Below are positions 50,479 through 60,106 of a stretch of DNA of 64,000 nucleotides, piece by piece. The stretch is from positions 1 to 64,000 of the forward strand of contig CAKZOD010000075.1 of assembly GCA_937136055.1 (NCBI GenBank). Direction: 5' to 3'. Numbering within the stretch: the stretch's first letter is position 1; every line of letters starts with the position of its first letter. Position numbers and translations under genes: made by a program. The notes under the pieces were generated by a model. The model was given only the letters and a program-made list of their open reading frames with translations, had not been told where the DNA came from and ran no database searches. This DNA is from an uncultured Oceanospirillaceae bacterium. GTDB lineage: Bacteria > Pseudomonadota > Gammaproteobacteria > Pseudomonadales > Balneatricaceae.

Positions 50479-50703
50479 CACTATATTTAATAAATATTAC
50501 TATTTTTTAATTTCTACTGCTTTTTGCCTAATATTTAGACAAGACTGAATGTTTTATGCACTAATATCACAATTTATAAGAATCAATCACATAGCCAACA
50601 ATAATTTATCCATATCAAGCGCTTGCTTATAATCAGGCTCAGGTATATTTTGAAGTGCTAATGTAAGATACCAGCTACCGAACACACTAGAGGTTGTCAC
50701 TAA

Positions 50704-51111
50704 ATGTTCATTGCTCACGGAGAGTTTCGGATAGAAAAGAAAGAGCAAGTCGTTTTTATTGAATCAAAAGGCCCCTTTAATCAAGAAGCAGTTGAACTCT
50801 ATACATTACAAATGGAAGAAATAATGGAAAGCTTTGATAGCCCCTGGGGGCAAATCATTACTTTTCACCAAAATAGCTTATTCACACCTCAAGCAGAACA
50901 AAGCATGAAACAAGCGCTATATTATCGCAAAGAAAAAGGTTTGACCGCTTCCGCTGTTATTATTCGTGATGATCAAGCGCGTTTTGTTATTCAACACCAA
51001 TTTAGCAGAGTCTATAATGATGTTGGTATCGATTATGTTTATATCGATAATATTGATGAAGCAATATGCTGGATGGAAGAAAGGCTTAGCCAGCCATGTA
51101 CTCCCAGCTAG
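50704..51111 (+). CDS. Small STAS/SpoIIAA-like protein of unknown function
   Basis: 135 residues, alternating strands and helices (VVFIESKGPFNQEAVELYTLQMEEIMESF, SAVIIRDDQARFVIQHQFSRVY, VYIDNIDEAICWMEERL). The pattern resembles SpoIIAA/STAS-like single-domain proteins. No membrane segment. It lies between the tRNA promoters and the pseudouridine operon and is probably transcribed on its own. Confidence 0.6.
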   Translation: MFIAHGEFRIEKKEQVVFIESKGPFNQEAVELYTLQMEEIMESFDSPWGQIITFHQNSLFTPQAEQSMKQALYYRKEKGLTASAVIIRDDQARFVIQHQFSRVYNDVGIDYVYIDNIDEAICWMEERLSQPCTPS

Positions 51112-51350
51112 CCTTTTACCTCAATTGATACTTGCATAATATACCGCTCAACCAACACCCCACCCTTGCTTTGATGCCAACACACTTTCTCTTTTAATTG
51201 ATCCTTTTTCGTACTCCTTACTTTTTATTGCTCTTTACATTTATTCACCACTTTTGTTATCTACAGGATCAACTCAATATTATTTGACTTTTGTTTGTTT
51301 ATAGACAAAAATCCAGAAAAATTTCATTCATCGAATTAAATATAGATTTT

Positions 51351-52442
51351 ATGACTAAAAGAGAGCAACAAATCATTGATGCTATCAATGAAAATCCATT
51401 GATTTCACAGCACCAACTGGCAGATCAATTAAATATAAGCCGTTCCGCCGTTGCCAGCCATATCACCAACTTAACTGCTAAAGGTGTTATTGAAGGGCGC
51501 GGTTATGTAATTGCCCCTGAAAAGTTCTGTGTTGCTATTGGTGGCGCCAACATGGATATCCTAGGAACGCCCACGCAGTCTATCTCAGCAATGAGCTCTA
51601 ACCCTGGTGTTGTTTCTACTAGTGCTGGCGGTGTTGCACGCAATATCGCTGAAAATATCGCAAGGCTTGGTAACAAGTGTTATTTGATAGCACCTGTTGG
51701 CGATGATAACTACGGGCGCCAACTTATAGAGCAAAGTCATAGTGCAGGCATCGATACATCACAAATACTGACGATTGATGGTCAGTCTACGTCTAGCTAC
51801 CTATCTATTGTTGATGATAACGGTGAAATGCAATTAGCAATCGCCGATATGAATATATTAAATCACATGCTACCTGCCCTACTTAAACGCCAGATGCCTT
51901 TATTGAAGCGTGCACAAACGATAGTGCTGGATACAAATATCGATGAGAAGCTACTGAGCTATCTGTTTGATAACCTGCCACAAGCGAGATTTTTTGTTGA
52001 TACTGTATCAATCGCTAAAGCCTCTAAAATATTGCCCTACCTCGCTAAGGTACACTGCCTAAAACCAAACTTGCTTGAAGCTCAAGCTCTCTCAGGTATG
52101 CAGATTGACGATTATTCGCAGCTACCCAAACTAGCTCAATGGTTTCATCAGCAAGGCGTCAAGCAGCTTTATATTAGCTTAGGAGAGGATGGTTTATTCT
52201 TTTCGGATCAAAACCAAAGCAAACAAGTACAAATGCCTGCAAAAGCAGTATCCAACAGCAATGGCGCAGGTGATGCCTTAAGTGCAGCCTTAGTTCATTG
52301 CCAGCTATCAAACTTACCTATTGAAGAGAGCGCTTATTTTGCTTTAGCCGCAGCTAACTGCGCTATCACCAGTACTCAAACGATCAACCCAGATTTTTCA
52401 CTTACCAGTATTAACAAAATTTTAGAGGAAGCCCAATGCTAA
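51351..52442 (+). CDS. psuK: Pseudouridine kinase with N-terminal helix-turn-helix (PsuK-type PfkB kinase)
   Basis: 363 residues from the ATG at 51351; 20 in-frame codons upstream look unstructured. Residues about 3-50 form a winged HTH (REQQIIDAINENPLISQHQLADQLNISRSAVASHI). Residues about 58-355 are a PfkB kinase: GGANMDILG, GGVARNIAENIARLG and the catalytic loop NSNGAGDALSAALVH. It phosphorylates pseudouridine for PsuG, whose ATG overlaps its end. The HTH suggests it also regulates. Confidence 0.88.
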   Translation: MTKREQQIIDAINENPLISQHQLADQLNISRSAVASHITNLTAKGVIEGRGYVIAPEKFCVAIGGANMDILGTPTQSISAMSSNPGVVSTSAGGVARNIAENIARLGNKCYLIAPVGDDNYGRQLIEQSHSAGIDTSQILTIDGQSTSSYLSIVDDNGEMQLAIADMNILNHMLPALLKRQMPLLKRAQTIVLDTNIDEKLLSYLFDNLPQARFFVDTVSIAKASKILPYLAKVHCLKPNLLEAQALSGMQIDDYSQLPKLAQWFHQQGVKQLYISLGEDGLFFSDQNQSKQVQMPAKAVSNSNGAGDALSAALVHCQLSNLPIEESAYFALAAANCAITSTQTINPDFSLTSINKILEEAQC

Positions 52443-53359
52443 CGCTTGAACAACATTTAGAAGTCAGCGCCGAAGTAGCCAATGCTATTGCCACAGGACA
52501 GCCTGTAGTCGCCTTAGAATCAACGATTATCTCTCACGGCATGCCTTACCCTAAAAACGTAGAAACAGCCTTAAAAGTCGAGCAAATCATCAGAGACAAT
52601 GGCGCGATTCCAGCGACTATTGCCATTTTGCAGGGCAAACTGGTTGTCGGTTTGAGCTGCGAACAAATTGAATACCTAGGAAAAACCGGTAGCGATGTTA
52701 TCAAAACTAGCCGTCGTGATATTCCATACATCGTTTCACAGCAAAAAGATGGCGCTACAACAGTTGCATCGACGATGATTTTGGCTGAGATGGCGGGTAT
52801 TAAAGTATTCGCTACTGGCGGCATTGGTGGCGTCCATCGTGAAGCTGAAACAACCATGGATATTTCAGCAGATCTACAAGAGCTTGCCAGCACTTCAGTT
52901 GCTGTTATTTGTGCCGGTGTTAAATCAATCCTAGATATCGGTTTAACTCTTGAGTATCTAGAGACATATGGCGTTCCTGTCATGGGCTATCAAACAAAAG
53001 ACATGCCGGCTTTCTACACCCAACAAAGTGGCTTTGAGGTAGACTACCAACTCGATACCCCTGAGCAAATTGCACAGTGCTTGCACGCTAAATGGCAGCT
53101 TGCTTTAGAAGGCGGTGCTGTTATCGCCAACCCTATCCCAGAAGCTTATTCAATGGATGCTAAAGCGATTGAAAAAACCATTGAAGAAGCTTTAAAAGAC
53201 ATGCAAGAACAAGGCGTTAGCGGTAAACAAAGCACGCCGTTTTTACTTGCTCGTATTGCGAAAGTGACCGAGGGCAAGAGTTTGGAAGCTAATATTCAAT
53301 TGGTTTACAACAACGCAGCACTGGGTGCAAAAATAGCTAAGGAGCTTTGCGCTCAATAA
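52436..53359 (+). CDS. psuG: Pseudouridine-5'-phosphate glycosidase PsuG
   Basis: 307 residues. Family motifs: VALESTIISHGMPYPKNVE, TIAILQGKLVVGLS, TSRRDIPYIVSQQKDGATTVASTM, FATGGIGGVHR and IANPIPEAYSMD. It splits pseudouridine 5'-phosphate to uracil and ribose 5-phosphate, using a lysine and a Mn ion. Its start overlaps psuK by 7 bp, and a terminator follows. Confidence 0.94.
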   Translation: MLTLEQHLEVSAEVANAIATGQPVVALESTIISHGMPYPKNVETALKVEQIIRDNGAIPATIAILQGKLVVGLSCEQIEYLGKTGSDVIKTSRRDIPYIVSQQKDGATTVASTMILAEMAGIKVFATGGIGGVHREAETTMDISADLQELASTSVAVICAGVKSILDIGLTLEYLETYGVPVMGYQTKDMPAFYTQQSGFEVDYQLDTPEQIAQCLHAKWQLALEGGAVIANPIPEAYSMDAKAIEKTIEEALKDMQEQGVSGKQSTPFLLARIAKVTEGKSLEANIQLVYNNAALGAKIAKELCAQ

Positions 53360-53369
53360 CCAATGATAC

Positions 53370-53394
53370 AGCGCCCTTACAAAAAGGGCGCTTT
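53370..53394 (+). terminator. Intrinsic terminator after psuG
   Basis: Perfect 9-bp stem AGCGCCCTT (53370-53378)/AAGGGCGCT (53384-53392), 5-nt loop, then TTTGCTTC. It is 11 bp past the stop. Confidence 0.75.
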
Positions 53395-53563
53395 GCTTCT
53401 ACCTGAATCCGCGACTTCAATGAGAGAACAGAGTGGAAGATATTGGTTTTACAGTGGAATTGAAAAATCTGAGCTGCACCCAAAGGCTCAGCAGGCATTT
53501 TTCTAACCGCTGTAGAATCAAGAGCTTGCGCTAAGTGGTGCAGTGAAGTCACTGATTCAGGTT

Positions 53564-54562
53564 CTAGCCTATTGAAACACCAGATGCTTGTAGATCAGCG
53601 TGGTATGAGGAGCGAACGAGTGGGCCGCTTGCTACATGATCAAAACCAAGCTCTTTTGCTACACGTGCAAATTCATCAAACTCTTGCGGTGTAACATAGC
53701 GATCAACAGGTAAATGATTTCTACTTGGCTGCATGTACTGACCTAAAGTTACCATGTTCACATCATGGGCTCTTAAGTCTTTCAATACTTGAATAATCTC
53801 TTCATTGGTTTCACCTACCCCAACAATTATTCCCGACTTAGTGCGCACATGTGGTACAAGCTCTTTGTAGCGATGCAGCAACTCAAGCGAGCCTTCATAG
53901 CTAGAGCCTGGGTTAACTTTCTTAAATAAGCGCTCTACTGTTTCCATATTGTGATTGAAAACATCTGGAGGGGTTTGGGTCAATATCGCGAGAGCTTTCT
54001 CAACACGTCCTCTAAAATCAGGCACCAAAGTTTCAATTTGTAGAGTATCTGAACGCTTACGCGTCTCTATAATGCAATTGGCAATATGTTGCGCCCCACC
54101 ATCACGTAGATCATCTCTATCTACAGATGTGATAACGACATACTTCAAGCCCATTTCAGTGATCGCCTCAGCAAGTTCACGAGGCTCATCTTCATTCAAT
54201 GGGTTCGGCCTTCCGTGTGCAACATCACAAAACGGGCAGCGTCGAGTACAGATATCTCCCATTACCATGAATGTAGCTGTCCCTTTGCTAAAGCACTCAC
54301 CTATGTTCGGGCAACTTGCCTCTTCGCAAACCGATGACAACTGATGCTCGCGCAACTTTGACTTAATACGCTTAACTTCACTATTACTGCCCAAGCGCAC
54401 TCTCAGCCAAGGCGGCTTTTTAAGCATATCCTCTTTTTCAGTAGGCATAATTTTAATTGGGATACGCGCCATTTTGTCAGCACCGCGTAGCTTTACACCT
54501 TGATCTAGGCGCTTAGCCTTTGGCTTTTCTTGCTTTTTTTGAGGGTCTTCAATTTGTATCAT
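53564..54562 (-). CDS. lipA: Lipoyl synthase LipA
   Basis: 332 residues. The auxiliary 4Fe-4S cluster ligands are in [12 protein letters not shown] (Cys79, 84, 90), the radical-SAM cluster in CTRRCPFC (Cys105, 109, 112), and the C-terminal RSSYHAD holds the conserved serine ligand. It inserts two sulfurs into octanoyl groups on lipoyl domains. It follows lipB by 7 bp. Confidence 0.96.
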   Translation of the reverse strand: MIQIEDPQKKQEKPKAKRLDQGVKLRGADKMARIPIKIMPTEKEDMLKKPPWLRVRLGSNSEVKRIKSKLREHQLSSVCEEASCPNIGECFSKGTATFMVMGDICTRRCPFCDVAHGRPNPLNEDEPRELAEAITEMGLKYVVITSVDRDDLRDGGAQHIANCIIETRKRSDTLQIETLVPDFRGRVEKALAILTQTPPDVFNHNMETVERLFKKVNPGSSYEGSLELLHRYKELVPHVRTKSGIIVGVGETNEEIIQVLKDLRAHDVNMVTLGQYMQPSRNHLPVDRYVTPQEFDEFARVAKELGFDHVASGPLVRSSYHADLQASGVSIG

Positions 54563-54569
54563 AATATAC

Positions 54570-55223
54570 TCAATCTAAATGACTCGTATAATTTACGTCA
54601 GTATAACCTATCTTCTCTACCATATAGTCACACAGCCTTTGCCTGACTAATGAGTGATCTAAATTACTGACAAAATCGGCCAAATTACTCATCTGCATAC
54701 CCGCATACCCGCAGGGGTTTATACGTAAAAACGGTTCCATATCGACATCCAGATTAAGCGCAAAACCATGGAAGGTACAACCACGTCTCACTCTTAAGCC
54801 TAGCGATGCGATCTTACTTTGGTCGACATAGACACCCGGTGCATCTGCTTTGGCAAAAGCCGTTACAGAGAAACTTTGCAGCACATCAATAATTGCCTGC
54901 TCCATCAAAGTCACCATATCGCGAACGCCAAGCTTATGACGGCGTAAATCAACCAGAATATACATGACTAATTGGCCAGGGCCGTGATATGTCACTTGGC
55001 CACCACGATCTACTTGTACAACAGGAATATCACCAGTGTTTAGCAAATGCTCAGCTTTACCTGCCTGCCCTTGCGTAAATACTTTTTGATGCTCAAGCAG
55101 CCATATTTCGTCACTGCTTTGCTCGTTGCGTGTATTAGTGTAATTCTGCATTTTTTGCCAAACGGGCTCGTAAGGCTCTGCTTGTTCTAATAAACGTATA
55201 GTTAGGGAATTCGCTTTTGTCAT
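54570..55223 (-). CDS. lipB: Octanoyl-ACP:protein octanoyltransferase LipB
   Basis: 217 residues with family motifs [16 protein letters not shown], the lysine in [22 protein letters not shown] and the catalytic Cys in INPCGYAGM. It transfers octanoate from ACP to target lipoyl domains, providing the LipA substrate. Its ATG shares one base with the ybeD stop (TGATG). Confidence 0.95.
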   Translation of the reverse strand: MTKANSLTIRLLEQAEPYEPVWQKMQNYTNTRNEQSSDEIWLLEHQKVFTQGQAGKAEHLLNTGDIPVVQVDRGGQVTYHGPGQLVMYILVDLRRHKLGVRDMVTLMEQAIIDVLQSFSVTAFAKADAPGVYVDQSKIASLGLRVRRGCTFHGFALNLDVDMEPFLRINPCGYAGMQMSNLADFVSNLDHSLVRQRLCDYMVEKIGYTDVNYTSHLD

Positions 55224-55552
55224 CAGATTACTGTTATCACTCGACCTGACGCTTTTAGCTCGTCATTGAGTTCAACAAGCTGCTGCTCACTAGCGGCGGT
55301 GATAAAAAGCCTAACAGAGCGGAATTTACCATTCTTAGAATCTTGGTGTGTGACTTTAGATTTATCAAGTTGTGCGTCATATTTACACATTGTATCAATG
55401 ACATACTCATGAAAATCTTCTGTATTGTGACCAATAACTTTAATTGGATAATCAGCGCATGGAAATTCAATTTTAGGAGGTTGCTGATCTGCTACATTGG
55501 TTTTTTTAGGGACTTTTGTCAAGCCAGGCTTAACTGACATTACTTTTTTCAT
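55223..55552 (-). CDS. ybeD: YbeD (DUF493) regulatory-fold protein
   Basis: 109 residues with the ACT-like DUF493 fold: [36 protein letters not shown] and [15 protein letters not shown]. The N-terminus is extended by about 25 Lys/Pro-rich residues. It sits directly upstream of lipB, as in E. coli (dacA-ybeD-lipB). Role unknown. Confidence 0.92.
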   Translation of the reverse strand: MKKVMSVKPGLTKVPKKTNVADQQPPKIEFPCADYPIKVIGHNTEDFHEYVIDTMCKYDAQLDKSKVTHQDSKNGKFRSVRLFITAASEQQLVELNDELKASGRVITVI

Positions 55553-55690
55553 ATCTGATTTCTATCTTAAACATATATATGCGCTATTATCTTCGATAAT
55601 GAGCAATAGCGCAAAAAAGATCGTATTTATGGGCCAAAGTAGGCTGTTTTGATAGATGCACAGCAGATAAATGGGGGTTGTGTAACTATA

Positions 55691-56548
55691 TTAGTCTGTT
55701 TCGTTAAGTAACTTGGCCTGCGCTTGAGCCAATAAAACATATAGCTTTTGCCAGACAGCGCCTTTTTCTCCGCCAGCAATAAACTTGTCGTCTACTTTTA
55801 AAACAGGTAACAAACCTCTTGTCGAGCTAGTTATCCACACCTCATCTGCCGCGATTAGCCGTTGATAACTAATATCCTCATGAAGCACCGCGATCTTTTG
55901 CTTTCTAGCAACTTGCTGAACCAGTTGACTTGTAGTGCCATTCAATATTGCATGAGAACTTGGTGGAGTAATAATTTTGTTACTTTCGACCAAGAATAAA
56001 TTTGAACTAGCGCCTTCCAATACTTTGCCATCATTGATTAACAAAGCTTCCTTAGCACCCTGCTGTCTCGCCTGCTCAATAACCAATATATTAGGCAGTA
56101 AACTTGTTGATTTGATATCGCATCGCTTCCACCGTAAATCTTCACAGACAATTACGTTGATTCCTGAAACTTCAGCAGCTGCTAGCGCATAATTATTTAC
56201 AATAGGGTTAATACAGGCAAAAACTGTAGGCTTTAAAGACTCATTAATACTGTGCCTTCTCTTAGTATCTGCACCTCGAGTAACTTGAAGATATACAGAG
56301 CAGTTGGTCATTTTATTCTTCGCAACAAGCTCTTGAACAATCTCAGTATAATTATCTTCAACGCTAATATTAAGGGCAGCTAAGCTAATTTTGAGACGTT
56401 TTATATGCTGCTCAAGCTGGAAGCCCTCACCTGCATAAAACGGAATAACTTCGTAAACACTATCTGAAAATAAAAAACCGCGGTCGAATACTGAAATTTT
56501 TGCCTGATCTGCCGCAATGAACTGGCCGTTAAGATAAACGATATCCAT
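55691..56548 (-). CDS. dat: D-amino acid aminotransferase (fold-type IV)
   Basis: 285 residues: VYLNGQFIAADQAKISVFDRGFLFSDSVYEVIPFY at the start, the PLP lysine in LRWKRCDIKSTSLLPNILV, and EALLINDGKVLEGASSNLFLV. This pattern fits D-alanine transaminases of the branched-chain/Dat family. It would supply or recycle D-Glu/D-Ala, which suits its place between dacA and ybeD. The exact substrate is inferred. Confidence 0.85.
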   Translation of the reverse strand: MDIVYLNGQFIAADQAKISVFDRGFLFSDSVYEVIPFYAGEGFQLEQHIKRLKISLAALNISVEDNYTEIVQELVAKNKMTNCSVYLQVTRGADTKRRHSINESLKPTVFACINPIVNNYALAAAEVSGINVIVCEDLRWKRCDIKSTSLLPNILVIEQARQQGAKEALLINDGKVLEGASSNLFLVESNKIITPPSSHAILNGTTSQLVQQVARKQKIAVLHEDISYQRLIAADEVWITSSTRGLLPVLKVDDKFIAGGEKGAVWQKLYVLLAQAQAKLLNETD

Positions 56549-56578
56549 TTTAAACTACCGACATAAAGAAAAGGATAG

Positions 56579-56599
56579 CAGCAACCTTGGTGGTTGCTG
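56579..56599. terminator. Hairpin between dacA and the aminotransferase gene
   Basis: Arms CAGCAACC (56579-56586) and GGTTGCTG (56592-56599), perfect 8 bp, 5-nt loop. On the minus strand it is followed by CTATCCTTTTC, so termination of dacA mRNA there would be partial. Confidence 0.4.
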
Positions 56600-56654
56600 G
56601 TTACCGATTGAGAAAAAATGCCTTGGAATCTATATAACTAATCCCTAATCAGGC

Positions 56655-57821
56655 TTAGCTCCAAAGGCTGATAAAGAACAGCATAATGCTATCCCATACT
56701 TTCTTAAAGAAACCACCTTCTTCCACCGAATTTAGAGCGACCAATGGCACGGTTTTAACTTCTTTGTCATCTAAGGTAATTCTAACAACACCATAAGTTT
56801 GGCCTGCTACAACAGGCGCCTTAATTTCGTTGTTGATATCCATCGTCGCTTTCAAGCCTTTAGCTTGTCCACGAGGAATAGTAACTGCCAAAGCATCTTG
56901 CACACCTAAATGAACAGCCGATTCTTTGCCACCCCACACTTTAACAACAGAAAGTTTTTGGCTTGCTTCATAAAGCTTATGGGTGCGATAAAATCTAAAA
57001 CCGTAAGCGAGTAGTTTTTGTGATTCACGCGCTCTGGCCTCTTCACTAGTTGTTCCTAGTACAACAGTGATAAGGCGCATGCCTTCACGCTTTGCAGAAG
57101 CAACTAAACAATAACCAGCCGCATTGGTGTGCCCTGTTTTTAACCCATCAACCGTTTTGTCACGCCACAATAGCTTATTGCGGTTAGGCTGGCGGATATT
57201 GTTGTAAGTGAAAAATTTCTCTGAGTAAATACCGTAATGTTGCGGGAATTCTTGGATAATCGCTCTTGCAAGAATGGCTAAATCATAAGGCGAAGAATAG
57301 TGATTATCTTGAGGCAAACCTGTCGCATTGGCAAAGTTTGTATTATCCATACCAAGCAGCTTTGCATGCTGGTTCATTAAGCTGGCAAACGCTGTTTCAC
57401 TACCGGCTATATGCTCAGCCATCGCGACTGATGCATCATTACCCGACTGAATAATAATACCTTTTAGCAGCTGACCAAGAGGTACACGTGTTCCCTCTTT
57501 GATGAACATTCTAGAGCCTTGGGTCTTCCAAGCTTTTTTACTAACTGATACTTCATCATCTAAACTGATATTACCTTTGGTTAATTCATATTCGGTAATA
57601 TAGCTAGTCATCATCTTAGTTAAACTAGCAGGAGGAAATTGCTGCTGAGCTTTCTTTTCAGCAATAATTGCGCCGGTATCAGCATCCATAATGATGTAGC
57701 TAGTTGCTGCAATTTTAGGTGCTGCAGGAATTAACTGCGTAGCATTTGCAGTAATAACGCTAGAAAAAGCCGCTATTAACAACCCTATTTGTAAAATGCT
57801 CTTTTTTGGCAAAAGTGTCAC
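56655..57821 (-). CDS. dacA: D-alanyl-D-alanine carboxypeptidase DacA (PBP5/6)
   Basis: 388 residues from a GTG with GGAG upstream. Signal peptide, then penicillin-binding motifs SLTK (Ser66, Lys69), SGNDAS and LKTGHT. The C-terminal domain ends in an amphipathic membrane-anchoring helix (FFKKVWDSIMLFFISLW). It trims pentapeptides to tetrapeptides in peptidoglycan. Confidence 0.95.
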   Translation of the reverse strand: MTLLPKKSILQIGLLIAAFSSVITANATQLIPAAPKIAATSYIIMDADTGAIIAEKKAQQQFPPASLTKMMTSYITEYELTKGNISLDDEVSVSKKAWKTQGSRMFIKEGTRVPLGQLLKGIIIQSGNDASVAMAEHIAGSETAFASLMNQHAKLLGMDNTNFANATGLPQDNHYSSPYDLAILARAIIQEFPQHYGIYSEKFFTYNNIRQPNRNKLLWRDKTVDGLKTGHTNAAGYCLVASAKREGMRLITVVLGTTSEEARARESQKLLAYGFRFYRTHKLYEASQKLSVVKVWGGKESAVHLGVQDALAVTIPRGQAKGLKATMDINNEIKAPVVAGQTYGVVRITLDDKEVKTVPLVALNSVEEGGFFKKVWDSIMLFFISLWS

Positions 57822-57865
57822 AATGACTCCTTACTAATGATAAATATCTAAAGTACTTTTAATGC

Positions 57866-57890
57866 AAAAGAGCACTTATAAAGCACTCTT
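57866..57890 (-). terminator. Hairpin between rlpA and dacA
   Basis: On the minus strand AAGAGTGCTT and AAGTGCTCTT pair over 10 bp with two G-U pairs and a 3-nt loop, then TTTTGC. However it lies upstream of dacA, 130 bp past rlpA's stop, so it would end the rodA-mltB-rlpA transcript. The opposite strand has a longer T-run but no gene to terminate. Confidence 0.45.
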
Positions 57891-58020
57891 TTTTGAGATT
57901 ATTTTTGCTACTTTGCAAGACTACATTTCATCTGAAAACACTTGCTACAAGCGCCATTACCATTAATGACAGCAAACAGAGTAAATAGTTACTCTTTTAC
58001 ACGAATGATTTCTCAAACTG

Positions 58021-59097
58021 CTATTTTGGTAAATCTATTAAATGCGCGCCTGCAAATCCCATGTCCGCAAGCTCCAACTTTATCTCTTCAGTACGGCTGC
58101 GGCTTTTCATGGGACCTATTATTACTTTATACAGATGCTTACTACCTTTATCCAATTCACTAATTAATGCCGGCAAATCAAACTTGTTCACTTGCAACGT
58201 AACATCATGTGCTGCTTTTTCAGTTGAATATACACCCACCTGAATATAGTGAATGCCTAAATATTTATCTGAACGGTACTTTGTTGTGCTTTTAGTTTTC
58301 GCACTTGCAACTTTCTTTGGCTGAGAAACAACTTCTTTATATGTTGTCTTTTCAATTGCAGTAGGAACAATAGGTGCCGCTGCTTTTTTGCTAGCTACTA
58401 TAGCCGCACTAGTTTTTTGAAGATTATCGACTACTCTTGGCTTGGAAGATTTAGTCATTAAAAAAGCATCATCCGCTGACTTTTTCTTTAGCTCAGTGCC
58501 AGCTAAATTTTGCTTGCCTTCTCTCCACGTTTTCGGATCAATCGCCACAACTTCAACTTGCGCTGTGCCATTATCTAGCATATCTAATTTAGAGGCTGCT
58601 GCGTAAGAAAGATCGATAACTCTTCCTTTATGGAAAGGCCCACGATCGTTAACTCTCACAATTACTTTCTTATTATTTGCAAGGTTTCTCACACTCACAT
58701 AAGTCGGTATTGGTAAGGACTTGTGTGCCGCGGTCATACCATACATGTCGTACTTTTCACCATTAGCCGTTAAATAACCATGGAATTTTTTTCCGTACCA
58801 AGAAGCTCCACCCGTCTCTTTAAATCCTTTAGAGTCACGCATAACAGAATAGGTTTTACCAAGCACTTCATAACTGCTGCGGTTACCGCCTCGGCTTAAA
58901 GGCTCTACTTTTGGAATAGCATCACGCACGTGAGATACGTCAACGACAGCATCAGGCCCGTAGTCCTTAGTGACTTTATAACGACCTTCGTTTGTTTTCG
59001 GCTTAGCCGTTTGTGTTGTTTTATTCGCACAACCTGTAACAATTAAAACAAGTGCTAATAAACCTAATAGATTACGTATTCCAGTCGTCTTATTCAT
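58021..59097 (-). CDS. rlpA: Septal-ring lytic transglycosylase RlpA
   Basis: 358 residues. Lipobox IVTGC (Cys23). Double-psi beta-barrel domain with GGASWYGKKFHGYLTANGEKYD, the YGMTAAHKSLP segment and VNDRGPFHKGRVIDLSYAAA. A linker of about 100 residues leads to a C-terminal SPOR domain (IHYIQVGVYSTEKAA...YKVIIGP) that binds denuded glycans at the septum. Confidence 0.95.
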   Translation of the reverse strand: MNKTTGIRNLLGLLALVLIVTGCANKTTQTAKPKTNEGRYKVTKDYGPDAVVDVSHVRDAIPKVEPLSRGGNRSSYEVLGKTYSVMRDSKGFKETGGASWYGKKFHGYLTANGEKYDMYGMTAAHKSLPIPTYVSVRNLANNKKVIVRVNDRGPFHKGRVIDLSYAAASKLDMLDNGTAQVEVVAIDPKTWREGKQNLAGTELKKKSADDAFLMTKSSKPRVVDNLQKTSAAIVASKKAAAPIVPTAIEKTTYKEVVSQPKKVASAKTKSTTKYRSDKYLGIHYIQVGVYSTEKAAHDVTLQVNKFDLPALISELDKGSKHLYKVIIGPMKSRSRTEEIKLELADMGFAGAHLIDLPK

Positions 59098-59105
59098 ATA
59101 ATCCT

Positions 59106-60095
59106 TTAACCCAACTTATTTTCAGCTTTTATTAACTGGCTTAATTGATAAACCGCCATCGCGTAATAACGACTGCGATTATAGCGTGTAATTACATAGA
59201 AATTCTGCAATCCGAACCAAAAGAGATCTTTTTTACTTTGGCTTAAGCGCATTAACGTCGCCTTATCATTTTGATCGAGATTTGCACCACCTACAATTGA
59301 GCGTGCCCGCCAATCTTTAAGCGTTAATTTTAGATCCAAACCGTTGTTATACCAATCTTTATTAATCTCTTTTGACACTTTTGCTGGTACGATTACCGGT
59401 GCATTTTGCTGCCAGCCATGTTCTGCTAAGTAATTGGCGACACTGCCGATTGCATCGGTCTCATTTTTCCAAATATCACGCTTGCCGTCTCCATCAAAAT
59501 CTATCGCATATTTACGAAAACTTGAAGGAATAAATTGACCAAATCCCATCGCTCCAGCGTAAGAACCTTTAGGTTTTGTGTAAGAGAGCTTTTCTTCTTT
59601 TGCTAACAGCAAAAACTCTTTAAGTTCATTTTGAAAGAAGGTTGCACGACGTTTATAGTCAAAAGCAATTGTTGCAAGAGCGTCAATGACTCGATAGCTA
59701 CCCGTAACTTTTCCGTAACGTGTCTCGACACCAATGATTGAAACTATCATTTGAGCTGGCACACCAAATTGACGCTCAGCTCTTTCTAGTGCTTTACGAT
59801 GTTTCTTCCAAAACTTATTACCATTTTGGATGCGCTTAATCTCTATAAAACGACTGCGGTACTGATCCCAGCTTAATCTTTTTTCAGCAGGCCTATTAAG
59901 CGCTTTTAAGATAGAACTTTTACGTGTTGCTGTTTTCAACACCTTATTTAAATATTGCTCTGAAAAACCTTCTTTGACCATCTCTTTAACCCACGCTTTA
60001 GCGACGGGGTGATTACTGTAATTAGCAGCACTTGCATTTAAGCTAAAGCACAGATTTGTTAAGAGAAGTAGTACGACTGTTATTCTTATTTTCAC
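59106..60095 (-). CDS. mltB: Lytic murein transglycosylase B
   Basis: 329 residues with signal peptide (about 1-23) and no lipobox, so a soluble periplasmic form like Pseudomonas SltB1. Catalytic Glu124 is in SIIGVETRYGKV; GAMGFGQFIPSSFRKYAIDFDGDGKRDIW and LKDWRARSI are family motifs. Cleaves between MurNAc and GlcNAc. It lies 8 bp upstream of rlpA. Confidence 0.94.
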   Translation of the reverse strand: MKIRITVVLLLLTNLCFSLNASAANYSNHPVAKAWVKEMVKEGFSEQYLNKVLKTATRKSSILKALNRPAEKRLSWDQYRSRFIEIKRIQNGNKFWKKHRKALERAERQFGVPAQMIVSIIGVETRYGKVTGSYRVIDALATIAFDYKRRATFFQNELKEFLLLAKEEKLSYTKPKGSYAGAMGFGQFIPSSFRKYAIDFDGDGKRDIWKNETDAIGSVANYLAEHGWQQNAPVIVPAKVSKEINKDWYNNGLDLKLTLKDWRARSIVGGANLDQNDKATLMRLSQSKKDLFWFGLQNFYVITRYNRSRYYAMAVYQLSQLIKAENKLG

Positions 60096-60106
60096 TGTAT
60101 CAATCC

